This document shows positions 1-5,882 of a stretch of DNA of 8,973 nucleotides, piece by piece. This stretch comes from Firmicutes bacterium CAG:24053_14 (lineage in GTDB: Bacteria > Bacillota > Clostridia > Oscillospirales > Oscillospiraceae), in NCBI GenBank assembly GCA_001916715.1, contig MNSZ01000059.1, positions 49,084-58,056 of the forward strand, read 5' to 3'. Below the pieces are notes generated by a model, which made no database searches, was not told the origin of the DNA, and worked only from the letters and a program-made list of their open reading frames with translations. Each line of letters opens with the position of its first letter. The stretch's first letter is position 1. Made by a program: the position numbers and the translations under genes.

Positions 1-175
1 CCTTGCAAGCGTTCATCTGCCGCACCCATTCCATTTGGTTTTCAGCTTTCAGTTGCTCGGTCACGCCGTTTTGCTCTGCCAGTGACCGCACGATCAGCTT
101 CATGCGGTTTCGTGCCGCTTCGTCAATCTTAGCGCAATACTGTCTTACGTACACCCAGCTATACCTCACGGGCGG
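1..175 (-). pseudogene. tnpV: TnpV-like transposon protein remnant (partial, cut by window edge)
   Basis: Read on the minus strand, 58 codons are open from a PPVRY segment (about 175-161) to the left edge. They end in VTEQLKAENQMEWVRQMN, which I recognise as the conserved C-terminal part of TnpV, a small accessory protein of clostridial mobile elements whose exact role is unclear. The AKIDEAARNRM segment also fits the family. Between PVRY and AKID the sequence is shorter than I expect and lacks the usual SGKL-type motif. Upstream of 175 the frame stays open but no longer resembles TnpV, and no start codon with a ribosome binding site is seen. I therefore read it as a decayed or truncated copy; its C-terminus lies beyond base 1. 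What looks certain is the C-terminal motif; the pseudogene status is inferred. Confidence 0.6.
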
Positions 176-205
176 TTTTTGCGTGTAGATTTGTTCACAT
201 CTGCA

Positions 206-214
206 TGATATACT
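206..214 (+). promoter_or_regulatory. Extended -10 promoter for the small membrane protein gene
   Basis: TGATATACT at 206-214 is a TG-N-TATACT extended -10 element. No good -35 box lies 17 bases upstream, which fits an extended -10 promoter. Transcription would start near 221, about 25 bases before the ATG at 246. It lies just upstream of the tnpV remnant's recognisable end. Confidence 0.4.
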
Positions 215-245
215 TTCGGCGATATATACCCGAAGGGAGAAGCGT

Positions 246-407
246 ATGAGCTTTACGATAATATTGGCAGTTGTTTATGCTGCGCTTATCGGCTTTGCGG
301 CCGCGGCATTTGCGAAAAAGCACAGGGCGCTCGGCGCCGGGCTGCTTGCTGCGGTCGCGGTATTGACTGCCGTGCTGATGTATATGTGGATCAACTCGCC
401 GATGTGA
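246..407 (+). CDS. Small two-helix membrane protein, 53 aa, unknown function
   Basis: ATG at 246 follows the purine-rich site GAAGGGAGA (232-240) at suitable spacing and runs to TGA at 405-407. The protein starts MSFTIILAVVYAALIGFAAA and has two hydrophobic segments, roughly residues 3-23 and 30-49. They are joined by a short basic turn (KKHR, residues 24-27) that by the positive-inside rule would face the cytoplasm. The short tail ends NSPM. It is Ala-rich with no Cys and no catalytic motif. I do not recognise the family. It stands alone between a tnpV remnant and a bidirectional terminator, with its own likely extended -10 promoter. The ribosome binding site, terminator placement and clean helical-hairpin pattern support a real gene; its role is not visible. 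Confidence 0.7.
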   Translation: MSFTIILAVVYAALIGFAAAAFAKKHRALGAGLLAAVAVLTAVLMYMWINSPM

Positions 408-430
408 CGTAAAAATGAATATAAAAAAAC

Positions 431-468
431 AAGAGCAGCTGCCTCCTGTGCGGAGAACAGCTGCTCTT
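431..468. terminator. Bidirectional intrinsic terminator
   Basis: AAGAGCAGCTG (431-441) pairs perfectly with CAGCTGCTCTT (458-468), an 11-bp stem. On the plus strand it is followed by GCGGTTTT, ending the 53-aa gene. On the minus strand it is followed by a run of seven T (complement of 423-429), ending the metallophosphoesterase gene whose stop is at 481-483. The minus-strand tail is the stronger one. Confidence 0.85.
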
Positions 469-480
469 GCGGTTTTAAAA

Positions 481-3192
481 TCAGAATATGCAGTTTTCAA
501 TGTAACGGTGGAGTATTGCTGCCACCTGAGCGCGTGTTGCGCCTGCTTTGGGCATGAGACGGCCGTCGGCCGAGCCGTTTATTATGCCCTCTGCCGATGC
601 CCAGGCTATGGCAGTGCGCGCATAGGCCGAGACGCTTTCGAAGTCCGCAAAGTTGCCGAGGTCGTCTGCTGCCGATACGTCGATGCCCTTGAAGGCGGCG
701 TAGCGATAAAGTATGGCCGCCATCTGCTCGCGCGTGACGGTGGCGTTGGGAGCAAAGGTGTCTTTGTCAAAGCCGTTTACGATGCCGTTTGCGGCCGCCC
801 AGCCGACAGCGCTGCTGCACCAGATACCGCGCGTATCGGAGAAGGTGGGTGCGGCGGCCTTGGGGCTTCCCTCCATGCGCCACAGAACGGTCACGAGCAT
901 GCCGCGCGTCATGGTGACGTTGGGAGAGAACGTGTTTGCGCCCGTTCCGGCAAACAGAGCATTGTTGTAGGCGTAATATGCATCGCCGAAGTACCATGCG
1001 TTTGTGGGAACATCGGCAAACGGGAAGCCCGTTACGGCGGTCATGATGCCGGTCTCGGTCGAGCAGGTGAGCCAATTGCCGCTTACGCTGCTGCCGGTCG
1101 CCTTTATCGTGCCGTCATCAGCTATTGCCGCTGCGACGCAGCCGCCGGTTTTTACGGGAACTCCGAGCGAGCACTGAGCGTTAATGCTCCTGCCGCCTGC
1201 TGCGGCGGAGACAAGGAAGAGCTGCGCACTGTCAAGCTTTTCGCCGAGAGCGCGTTTCTGCACTGCGTTCGGCTGAGCGGTGCCGACCGAAACGCTCACG
1301 TCGCCGCCCGAGGTGAGCACGGAGGATTCAAACTCCGCGCTGCCGTTTGCGGTGGTAAAGCGAACGGAGCTTGCCGCCGAAAGCGCCGAAACTCCGCGCT
1401 CCCAAACGTTTACGGTGTCCGCACCGGTAACGGATGCGTCGATAATAACGGTTTTGCCGCTTGCGCCAAGCTCGCGCATCATGATGGACGTCGGGAAAAC
1501 GGTGCATACGCCGTTTTCGACGATGGCCGGCGCACTGACGGGCACAGTGCCGGTGGTGATGATCACAGGACGTATATCGAGCTTGCCGTCGAGAACTATG
1601 AGCGCGTCGTTATCGTCGGTGAAGTTTGTGTCGTTGCCCATGGAGTCGGCAATTTTGTAGATGTAATCGTTTATGCCGGCTTTGACGGCCTTGGTAAAGA
1701 TGTTGTCGAACTTCACGGAGCTTGCCGCATCGCCGAAAGCGTGCTTTTTGATGATCGAGAGCAGCTGGTCAAGTATCTCGCCGCTTTTTATCTTGTTAAG
1801 ACCGGCCTGCACCCAATCGGGGTAATCGCCGTCATCCTCGCCGCCGAGGTGGCTCTGATAGATGTAGTTTACGGCGTCGAGCAGTGTCTTGGTGTCAGTA
1901 ACGGGGATATTGACGCCCTCTGTGATGATGCTCTGCAAATTTGCTATTATGCGGCCGTTTATCCATGTTGAAACGCTGTTTTCAACGGGGACGAATTTGT
2001 TCAGGAAACTGCCGACGAAGCTTCCGGCAACGGTGTTGAGCATATCGGCGGTGAAGCCGCGCTCTCTGCCGTACTCGGTCACGTCGGCGATGGTCTCGTA
2101 CTTGCCGGAAACGGCGTTGTAGTAGCTTACGGGGCCGATGTGATTGAGCGTGTTCACGGCGGCAACGAGACTTCCGGAGACCTCACGCAGCTGAACAAAG
2201 CGCATGGGCGAGGGGTAGGTGAGGTTTGAGCCGGTCTCAACATCGTAAAGAGTGTTTCCGCTCTTGGTCGTCATTACGGCGATGTCGTTTGCGTGCATAT
2301 GGCCGGTGAAGATCATTTCAAGTCCGGCATCGGCAAGCTGGGCGGCAATGGTGCCGTAATCCTTAATAAGGTACATTTTGAGAATGTCCGGCTCCATGGA
2401 GAAATGCGGAACGAAGCCGTGATGCGAAAGGCCGATGACGTGATTCCCTTTTGCCTTGGCTGCCTTTATCTGCTCGGTTGCCCATGCAACGAGCTCGGGG
2501 CTCATTTCGCCGCGCGTTTCGTGCTCGGCTTCCTTGTCCGAGGTGTTGTCGGCGCTGTAGCAGCAGGTGTCGAGCGCGATAAGCGTTACACCCTTGCAAG
2601 GCTCTGCAACGTAGGAAAGCTGACCCGATTCCTTGCCCTGGGGAGGAGTGTAGCGCGCAACTATGCTGCTGTCGGAATACACGAAGTCATAGACGGATGC
2701 AAAGTCCTCGGGCTGAGTGCGCGTTGCCGGAACTGCCTTGCCGTCGGGAGTGTTGAAGTTTTTTGCGTTTTCGTTGCGGATGTCATGGTTGCCGTTTATG
2801 ACATACACCTTCATGCCCGGAACGTCCTTCTGAACCTGCTGCAGGCGAGCAGAGAACTCCTTGTGGCCTTCAAGCTCGCCGTCCTTCGTGAGGTCACCCG
2901 AAATAAGCAGAATGTCTGGCTTGTCCTCACGCACGGCATCGAGCAGCTTGAGGTTTATCTCGCTGCTTTCCGTGAGCAGCTTTCTGTCGCTGTTGAGTGC
3001 ATCGGTGTAGTCTGAGGTGTCCTTTATCATGTGCGGGGACAGGTAGTGCGTGTCGCTCATGACGGCGATCTTAAGATCTATGCCCTTATCGGCGTCGTCC
3101 CGAGCGGCCAGCGCAGGGCTGCACAGCGTGCTTATCATTATAATGGTAAGCAGCGCGGCGGCAAAGCGCCGGAAATGGTTTTGCTTTCTCAT
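481..3192 (-). CDS. Secreted calcineurin-like metallophosphoesterase with three SLH domains
   Basis: A 903-residue surface protein. Residues 1-29 form a Sec signal peptide (basic start, hydrophobic core, ALA-A cleavage pattern). The metallophosphoesterase domain (about 38-310) keeps the whole metal-binding set: D47-x-H49 (SDTH), G99-D100 (SGDLT), N135-H136-D137 (NGNHD), the HH pair at 257-258 and G297-H-M-H300. The enzyme should be an active dimetal phosphohydrolase outside the membrane; its substrate is unknown. A linker of about 400 residues follows, with a helical part and then a beta-rich part. Three SLH repeats finish the protein (about 723-783, 784-846, 847-903), predicting non-covalent anchoring to a secondary cell wall polymer. 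The start is fixed by AGGAGG just before ATG, and a promoter lies upstream. Monocistronic: a terminator follows the stop. Phosphate scavenging or cell-wall polymer turnover are possible roles but unproven. Confidence 0.93.
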   Translation of the reverse strand: MRKQNHFRRFAAALLTIIMISTLCSPALAARDDADKGIDLKIAVMSDTHYLSPHMIKDTSDYTDALNSDRKLLTESSEINLKLLDAVREDKPDILLISGDLTKDGELEGHKEFSARLQQVQKDVPGMKVYVINGNHDIRNENAKNFNTPDGKAVPATRTQPEDFASVYDFVYSDSSIVARYTPPQGKESGQLSYVAEPCKGVTLIALDTCCYSADNTSDKEAEHETRGEMSPELVAWATEQIKAAKAKGNHVIGLSHHGFVPHFSMEPDILKMYLIKDYGTIAAQLADAGLEMIFTGHMHANDIAVMTTKSGNTLYDVETGSNLTYPSPMRFVQLREVSGSLVAAVNTLNHIGPVSYYNAVSGKYETIADVTEYGRERGFTADMLNTVAGSFVGSFLNKFVPVENSVSTWINGRIIANLQSIITEGVNIPVTDTKTLLDAVNYIYQSHLGGEDDGDYPDWVQAGLNKIKSGEILDQLLSIIKKHAFGDAASSVKFDNIFTKAVKAGINDYIYKIADSMGNDTNFTDDNDALIVLDGKLDIRPVIITTGTVPVSAPAIVENGVCTVFPTSIMMRELGASGKTVIIDASVTGADTVNVWERGVSALSAASSVRFTTANGSAEFESSVLTSGGDVSVSVGTAQPNAVQKRALGEKLDSAQLFLVSAAAGGRSINAQCSLGVPVKTGGCVAAAIADDGTIKATGSSVSGNWLTCSTETGIMTAVTGFPFADVPTNAWYFGDAYYAYNNALFAGTGANTFSPNVTMTRGMLVTVLWRMEGSPKAAAPTFSDTRGIWCSSAVGWAAANGIVNGFDKDTFAPNATVTREQMAAILYRYAAFKGIDVSAADDLGNFADFESVSAYARTAIAWASAEGIINGSADGRLMPKAGATRAQVAAILHRYIENCIF

Positions 3193-3243
3193 TGTTTTCC
3201 TCCTATTTCTTCAATTACTGTATCGGCATCCTAACCAAATACA

Positions 3244-3272
3244 ATCATACATGAAAAATGCGGCGAAAACAA
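3244..3272 (-). promoter_or_regulatory. Promoter for the SLH metallophosphoesterase
   Basis: On the minus strand TTGTTT (complement of 3267-3272), a 17-base spacer and TATGAT (complement of 3244-3249) make a sigma-A type promoter. The leader to the ATG would be about 45 bases and contains AGGAGG. It is back to back with the queH promoter. Confidence 0.55.
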
Positions 3273-3284
3273 GAGTGATAACGG

Positions 3285-3313
3285 TTGACAGGTAAAATGT
3301 GCGTATATATAAT
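3285..3313 (+). promoter_or_regulatory. Perfect-consensus sigma-A promoter for queH-queT
   Basis: TTGACA (3285-3290), exactly 17 bases, then TATAAT (3308-3313). Both hexamers match the consensus. The start would be near 3320, leaving a leader of only about 20 bases. There is therefore no room for a preQ1 riboswitch, which often controls queuosine genes. Confidence 0.85.
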
Positions 3314-3340
3314 GTAAAACGTTTTTGAAAGAGGAGCGTT

Positions 3341-3961
3341 ATGAACAGAGAAAACTTTTTCAGAAAATATGATAAGATTGTCGCCGGCTTTGGAGACACC
3401 AAGCCGAGCATACTGCTGCACAGCTGCTGCGGGCCGTGCTCAAGCTCGGTGATCGAGCTGCTTTCGCAGCATTTTGATGTAACGGTTTTGTGGTATAATC
3501 CGAATCTCTGGCCGGAGGAAGAGTTCGAAAAGCGCCTTGCCACCCAAAAGCAGCTTATATCCTGCCTTGCCGAGGACGGGATTTGCGCAGGGCTTTTGAC
3601 ACTGCCGTGGCGCAGTGAGGACTATTTTTCGCGTATAAAAGGACTTGAGAACGAGCCTGAGGAGGGCAAAAGATGCCTCGAGTGCTTTAAGATACGCCTC
3701 GAAGAGACCGCGCGCATCGCCGCCGAGAGCGGCTTTGACTGGTTCTGCACAACGCTCACCGTGTCCTCGCGCAAGGATGCGGTCGTCATAAACGCCATCG
3801 GCCGCGAGGCCGAAAAAAAGTACGATGTCAGATGGCTGCCCTCGGAATTTAAAAAACGCGAGGGAAACCACAGATCAATTATCTTGTCCGAAAAATACGG
3901 GCTGTACCGTCAGGAATACTGCGGCTGCGTATTTTCGCTCAATGGAGGCAGCAATGAATAA
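3341..3961 (+). CDS. queH: Epoxyqueuosine reductase QueH
   Basis: QueH catalyses the last step of queuosine synthesis in tRNA, reducing epoxyqueuosine to queuosine in the anticodon wobble position. It is the B12-independent, unrelated replacement for QueG. The 206-residue protein shows the family's cysteine pattern: SCCGPC at residues 28-33, RCLEC with Cys112 and Cys115, and YCGC with Cys194 and Cys196. The first two groups are the expected ligands for the iron-sulfur cluster and adjacent metal. The blocks TTLTVSSRKD (137-146) and EFKKREGNHRSI (169-180) are also typical of the family. ATG at 3341 follows AGAGGAG at good spacing. The gene overlaps queT by 8 bases, so the two are translationally linked. 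The other queuosine genes, including tgt, are not in the window. Confidence 0.93.
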   Translation: MNRENFFRKYDKIVAGFGDTKPSILLHSCCGPCSSSVIELLSQHFDVTVLWYNPNLWPEEEFEKRLATQKQLISCLAEDGICAGLLTLPWRSEDYFSRIKGLENEPEEGKRCLECFKIRLEETARIAAESGFDWFCTTLTVSSRKDAVVINAIGREAEKKYDVRWLPSEFKKREGNHRSIILSEKYGLYRQEYCGCVFSLNGGSNE

Positions 3962-4466
3962 AACCACAAGAAATATAGTGACAGCCGCCGTTATCGGAGC
4001 GCTGTATGCCGTGCTTACGATGGTGCTTGCGCCGATAAGCTACGGCCCTGTGCAGTGCAGAATATCCGAGGTGCTGTGCATACTTCCGTTTTTCATGCCG
4101 AGCACCACATGGGGGCTGTTCTTCGGCTGCGCGATAGCCAATATTGCAAGCTCGGCCGGACTTCCGGATATCATCTTCGGCTCGCTTGCAACGCTTATAG
4201 CATGCCTGTGCATATCGTGGTGCGGAAAGCACAATAAAAAGGCGCTTGCCTGCCTTATGCCGGTTATCTGGAACGGACTTATAGTCGGCGCGATGCTCAC
4301 GGTCGTCGTAGCAGGGCTCAATCCGATCAAAAACTTCGGCGCATTTGCCGTCTTTGCCGGCGAGGTAGCTCTCGGAGAAGCCGCTGTAATGTTCATTGCC
4401 GGCCTTCCGCTTCTGTCCTGGCTGCCAAAGCAGAAATTCTTCACGGATTATATCGACAAAGCTTGA
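3954..4466 (+). CDS. queT: QueT-family queuosine precursor transporter (ECF S component)
   Basis: A membrane protein of 170 residues with about six hydrophobic segments. It should be the substrate-binding subunit of an energy-coupling-factor importer for a queuosine precursor such as queuine or a deazaguanine base. Family hallmarks seen are PISYGPVQCRISEVLCILPFF (about 27-47) and the LPDIIFGSLATLIA stretch (about 70-83). A12 and A16 in the first helix fit the AxxxA contact motif used to dock on EcfT. The start is the ATG at 3954, with GGAGG at 3945-3949 inside queH. An upstream ATG at 3825 would only add 43 residues read out of frame from queH sequence. The 8-base overlap with queH and the shared pathway argue for one salvage operon. 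No EcfA or EcfT genes are nearby. The exact substrate cannot be read from sequence. Confidence 0.9.
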   Translation: MNKTTRNIVTAAVIGALYAVLTMVLAPISYGPVQCRISEVLCILPFFMPSTTWGLFFGCAIANIASSAGLPDIIFGSLATLIACLCISWCGKHNKKALACLMPVIWNGLIVGAMLTVVVAGLNPIKNFGAFAVFAGEVALGEAAVMFIAGLPLLSWLPKQKFFTDYIDKA

Positions 4467-4491
4467 CAAAATGAAGCAAAAATATTAATAT
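4463..4491 (+). promoter_or_regulatory. Promoter of the thiT riboswitch transcript, overlapping the queT stop
   Basis: TTGACA (4463-4468) contains the TGA stop codon of queT. It is followed by a 17-base spacer and TAATAT (4486-4491). Transcription would start at about 4498, immediately before the TPP aptamer. Read-through from queT may add to thiT transcription because no terminator lies between. Confidence 0.65.
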
Positions 4492-4500
4492 TGCTTGTGC

Positions 4501-4593
4501 AAAAGGGGTGCTGAGTTTTCTCGGCTGAGACGGAAAGAATCGAATTTCCGAGACCCTCGAACCTGATCCGGGTAATGCCGGCGTAGGAAACGA
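4501..4593 (+). promoter_or_regulatory. TPP riboswitch (THI element)
   Basis: The aptamer shows the conserved blocks in order: GGGGTGCTGAG (4505-4515), GGCTGAGA (4523-4530), ACCCTCGAACCTGAT (4553-4567) and GGGTAATGCCGGCGTAGGAA (4570-4589). GGGT pairs with ACCC as P2. CTGAG-TTTT-CTCGG forms P3. CGGAAA (4531-4536) pairs with TTTCCG (4545-4550) as the optional P3a. A clear P1 stem is not obvious. It senses thiamine pyrophosphate and controls the thiamine transporter gene downstream, off when TPP is plentiful, through the terminator at 4622-4650. Confidence 0.96.
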
Positions 4594-4621
4594 AAATTTT
4601 TATATCAATCGTTTTCCTATG

Positions 4622-4650
4622 ACCGCATTGCTTTTGCAGTGCGGTTTTTT
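4622..4650 (+). terminator. Riboswitch-controlled terminator of thiT
   Basis: ACCGCATTGC (4622-4631) pairs with GCAGTGCGGT (4636-4645) around a TTTT loop, with one T-G wobble, and is followed by six T (4645-4650). Just upstream TAGGAAACGA (4584-4593), the end of the aptamer, can pair with TCGTTTTCCTA (4609-4619). This stem can extend imperfectly into the terminator's 5' arm, so it is the probable antiterminator. Confidence 0.88.
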
Positions 4651-4672
4651 ATGTTTTAGGAGGAATAGAAAA

Positions 4673-5491
4673 ATGACAAAGAACAGAACGCTCCCACTTG
4701 TGGAGTGCGCTATCATGATAGCGCTTGCCACCGTGCTGAGCATGGTAAAGCTTGCAGAGCTTCCCTACGGCGGCTCGATAACGATAGCGTCGATGCTTCC
4801 GATAGCGATAATCGCTTATCGCAGAGGAATGGGCTGGGGACTCGGTTCGGCATTCGTTTATGCCGTCATCCAGCAGCTTTTGGGTCTTAATTCGCTTTCC
4901 TATGTTACAACTTGGCAGAGTGTTGTCGCAGTCATATTGCTCGACTACATAGTTGCGTTTACGGTGGTCGGCTTTGCGGGCATTTTCAGAAATGCTATCA
5001 AAAGTCAGGCAGCGGCTCTGACACTCGGCTGTGTTTTTGTATCCGTCCTCCGCTATGCCTGCCATGTGATTTCCGGTGCAACGGTTTGGGCAGGATTGTC
5101 CATCCCTACGCAGGCGGCACTTTCCTATTCGTTCATATATAATGCGACCTATATGCTTCCGGAGGCCATAATTTTGGCTGTATCTGCGGCGTATATAGGC
5201 TCTGTCATAGATTTCAGAGAGGAAAAGCTTCGCCGGCTGGTTCGCGCAAATTCCGGCGTACATGCATCTGCCATGAGCATAGTCGCGGGACTTGTTGCCG
5301 CAGCTGCCGTGGTATATGACGTTGTTGAGGTGTTCTCGCATCTGCAGAGTGCCGAAAGCGGCGAATTTGACATCACCGGTCTTGCAGCGGCAAACTGGAC
5401 TGCCGTTATAGCGGTAACGGCATCCGCGGCTGTTGTTGCCGTTTTGCTTATCGTGGTCAGCAAGGCACTGAAAAACGGCCGAGAGGCCTAA
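4673..5491 (+). CDS. thiT: Energy-coupled thiamine transporter subunit ThiT, with C-terminal extension
   Basis: ThiT binds thiamine in the membrane and delivers it through a shared ECF module. The TPP riboswitch upstream fixes the substrate. The core (residues 1-185) is a six-helix S component. A13 and A17 give the AxxxA docking motif in helix 1. Spacing agrees with the thiamine-site residues known from Lactococcus ThiT: H131, W139, Y152 and N157, with D91-Y92 in the place of Glu-Tyr. The start is the ATG at 4673 after TAGGAGGAAT; an ATG at 4619 lies before the terminator hairpin and has no such site. The protein has 272 residues, against roughly 180-200 for the family. The extra 80 or so carry two further hydrophobic helices (about 199-221 and 240-264). 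No EcfA/EcfT genes are nearby. Confidence 0.93.
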   Translation: MTKNRTLPLVECAIMIALATVLSMVKLAELPYGGSITIASMLPIAIIAYRRGMGWGLGSAFVYAVIQQLLGLNSLSYVTTWQSVVAVILLDYIVAFTVVGFAGIFRNAIKSQAAALTLGCVFVSVLRYACHVISGATVWAGLSIPTQAALSYSFIYNATYMLPEAIILAVSAAYIGSVIDFREEKLRRLVRANSGVHASAMSIVAGLVAAAAVVYDVVEVFSHLQSAESGEFDITGLAAANWTAVIAVTASAAVVAVLLIVVSKALKNGREA

Positions 5492-5498
5492 AAAAACC

Positions 5499-5528
5499 TT
5501 GACACGGTAAAAGAGTATCGTATATAAT
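5499..5528 (+). promoter_or_regulatory. Strong sigma-A promoter of the rpmH operon
   Basis: TTGACA (5499-5504), an 18-base spacer and TATAAT (5523-5528), both perfect hexamers. It begins 7 bases after the thiT stop codon. Transcription should start near 5535, giving a leader of about 93 bases before rpmH. The -10 box overlaps the 5' end of the inverted repeat at 5525-5564. Confidence 0.85.
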
Positions 5529-5564
5529 AAACTTCCGATGCTTGTGAGCATCGGAAGTTTATTA
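5525..5564 (+). terminator. 18-bp perfect inverted repeat, probable thiT terminator overlapping the rpmH promoter
   Basis: Bases 5525-5542 and 5547-5564 are perfectly complementary around a TGTG loop. The 3' arm ends in GTTTATTA, a moderate T-rich tail, so thiT transcripts could terminate here. The expected rpmH start near 5535 lies inside the 5' arm. rpmH transcripts would then keep only the inner stem CCGATGCT/AGCATCGG at their extreme 5' end. It could alternatively be a protein-binding operator. Confidence 0.6.
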
Positions 5565-5627
5565 CTTTGTCAACTACTTCGGGCAAAGCCCGATGTTGAG
5601 TATTATTCTGAAAGGAGTGCACAAAAC

Positions 5628-5762
5628 ATGCTGCGTACTTACCAGCCCAAGAAGCGTCAGCGCAAGAAAGAGCACGGCTTCCGCAAAAGAATGGCTACCG
5701 CAAACGGCCGCAAGGTCCTCGCTCGCCGCAGAGCAAAGGGCAGAGCAAAGCTGAGCGCCTGA
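5628..5762 (+). CDS. rpmH: 50S ribosomal protein L34
   Basis: A 44-residue, highly basic protein beginning MLRTYQPKKRQRKKEHGFRK, the typical L34 sequence including the GFRKRM and NGRKVLARRRAKGR blocks. It is a component of the large ribosomal subunit bound to 23S rRNA. Length is normal. The ATG at 5628 follows AAAGGAG (5611-5617). It is the first gene of the run rpmH-rnpA-yidD-yidC-jag, an order conserved widely in bacteria next to the replication origin. Here dnaA is not upstream; thiT is. The leader contains a second small hairpin, CGGGC-AAA-GCCCG (5580-5592), with CAAC/GTTG able to close it further out. Confidence 0.97.
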   Translation: MLRTYQPKKRQRKKEHGFRKRMATANGRKVLARRRAKGRAKLSA

Positions 5763-5800
5763 TTTGGCAGCTCCGAGCAGGAAAAGCAAATAAATTTTTT

Positions 5801-5840
5801 AGGGCAGCTAAGCTGACGGAAGTCTAACCCGTGCTGCCCT
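5801..5840 (+). repeat. Hairpin whose loop is a 24-base repeated element (copy A)
   Basis: AGGGCAGC (5801-5808) pairs with GCTGCCCT (5833-5840). The 24-base loop at 5809-5832 begins TAAGCTGACGG and recurs with 21 of 24 identities at 8864-8887. Inside the loop GAC-GGAA-GTC (5815-5824) can form a mini-hairpin with a GNRA tetraloop. There is no T tract after it, so it is not a normal terminator. It fills the 120-base rpmH-rnpA gap and would be present in the co-transcript. Possible roles are an RNA processing site, a protein-binding site or a regulator of rnpA; none is shown. Confidence 0.6.
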
Positions 5841-5882
5841 TAACGTGTTTGCTGATATAAACGGAAAGCAAGGGTGGAATAA

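Noticed and set aside
415..1971. A 518-codon open frame on the plus strand opposite the metallophosphoesterase gene
   Set aside because: It is an antisense shadow of a high-GC third-position gene. It has no ribosome binding site, its translation is rich in Cys, Gly and Arg without any recognisable domain, and it runs through the bidirectional terminator.
3825..3953. Upstream ATG extending queT by 43 residues
   Set aside because: The extension is queH coding sequence read in another frame. The ATG at 3954 has GGAGG in front and gives the normal family N-terminus.
4619..4672. Upstream ATG extending thiT by 18 residues
   Set aside because: It lies between the antiterminator and terminator arms, has no ribosome binding site and would encode the terminator hairpin. 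ATG 4673 follows AGGAGG.
5870..5880. T-box-like GGGTGG before rnpA
   Set aside because: The antiterminator sequence of T-boxes needs GGGTGGNACCGCG and an upstream specifier stem. Here GGGTGG simply serves as the ribosome binding site of the TTG start.
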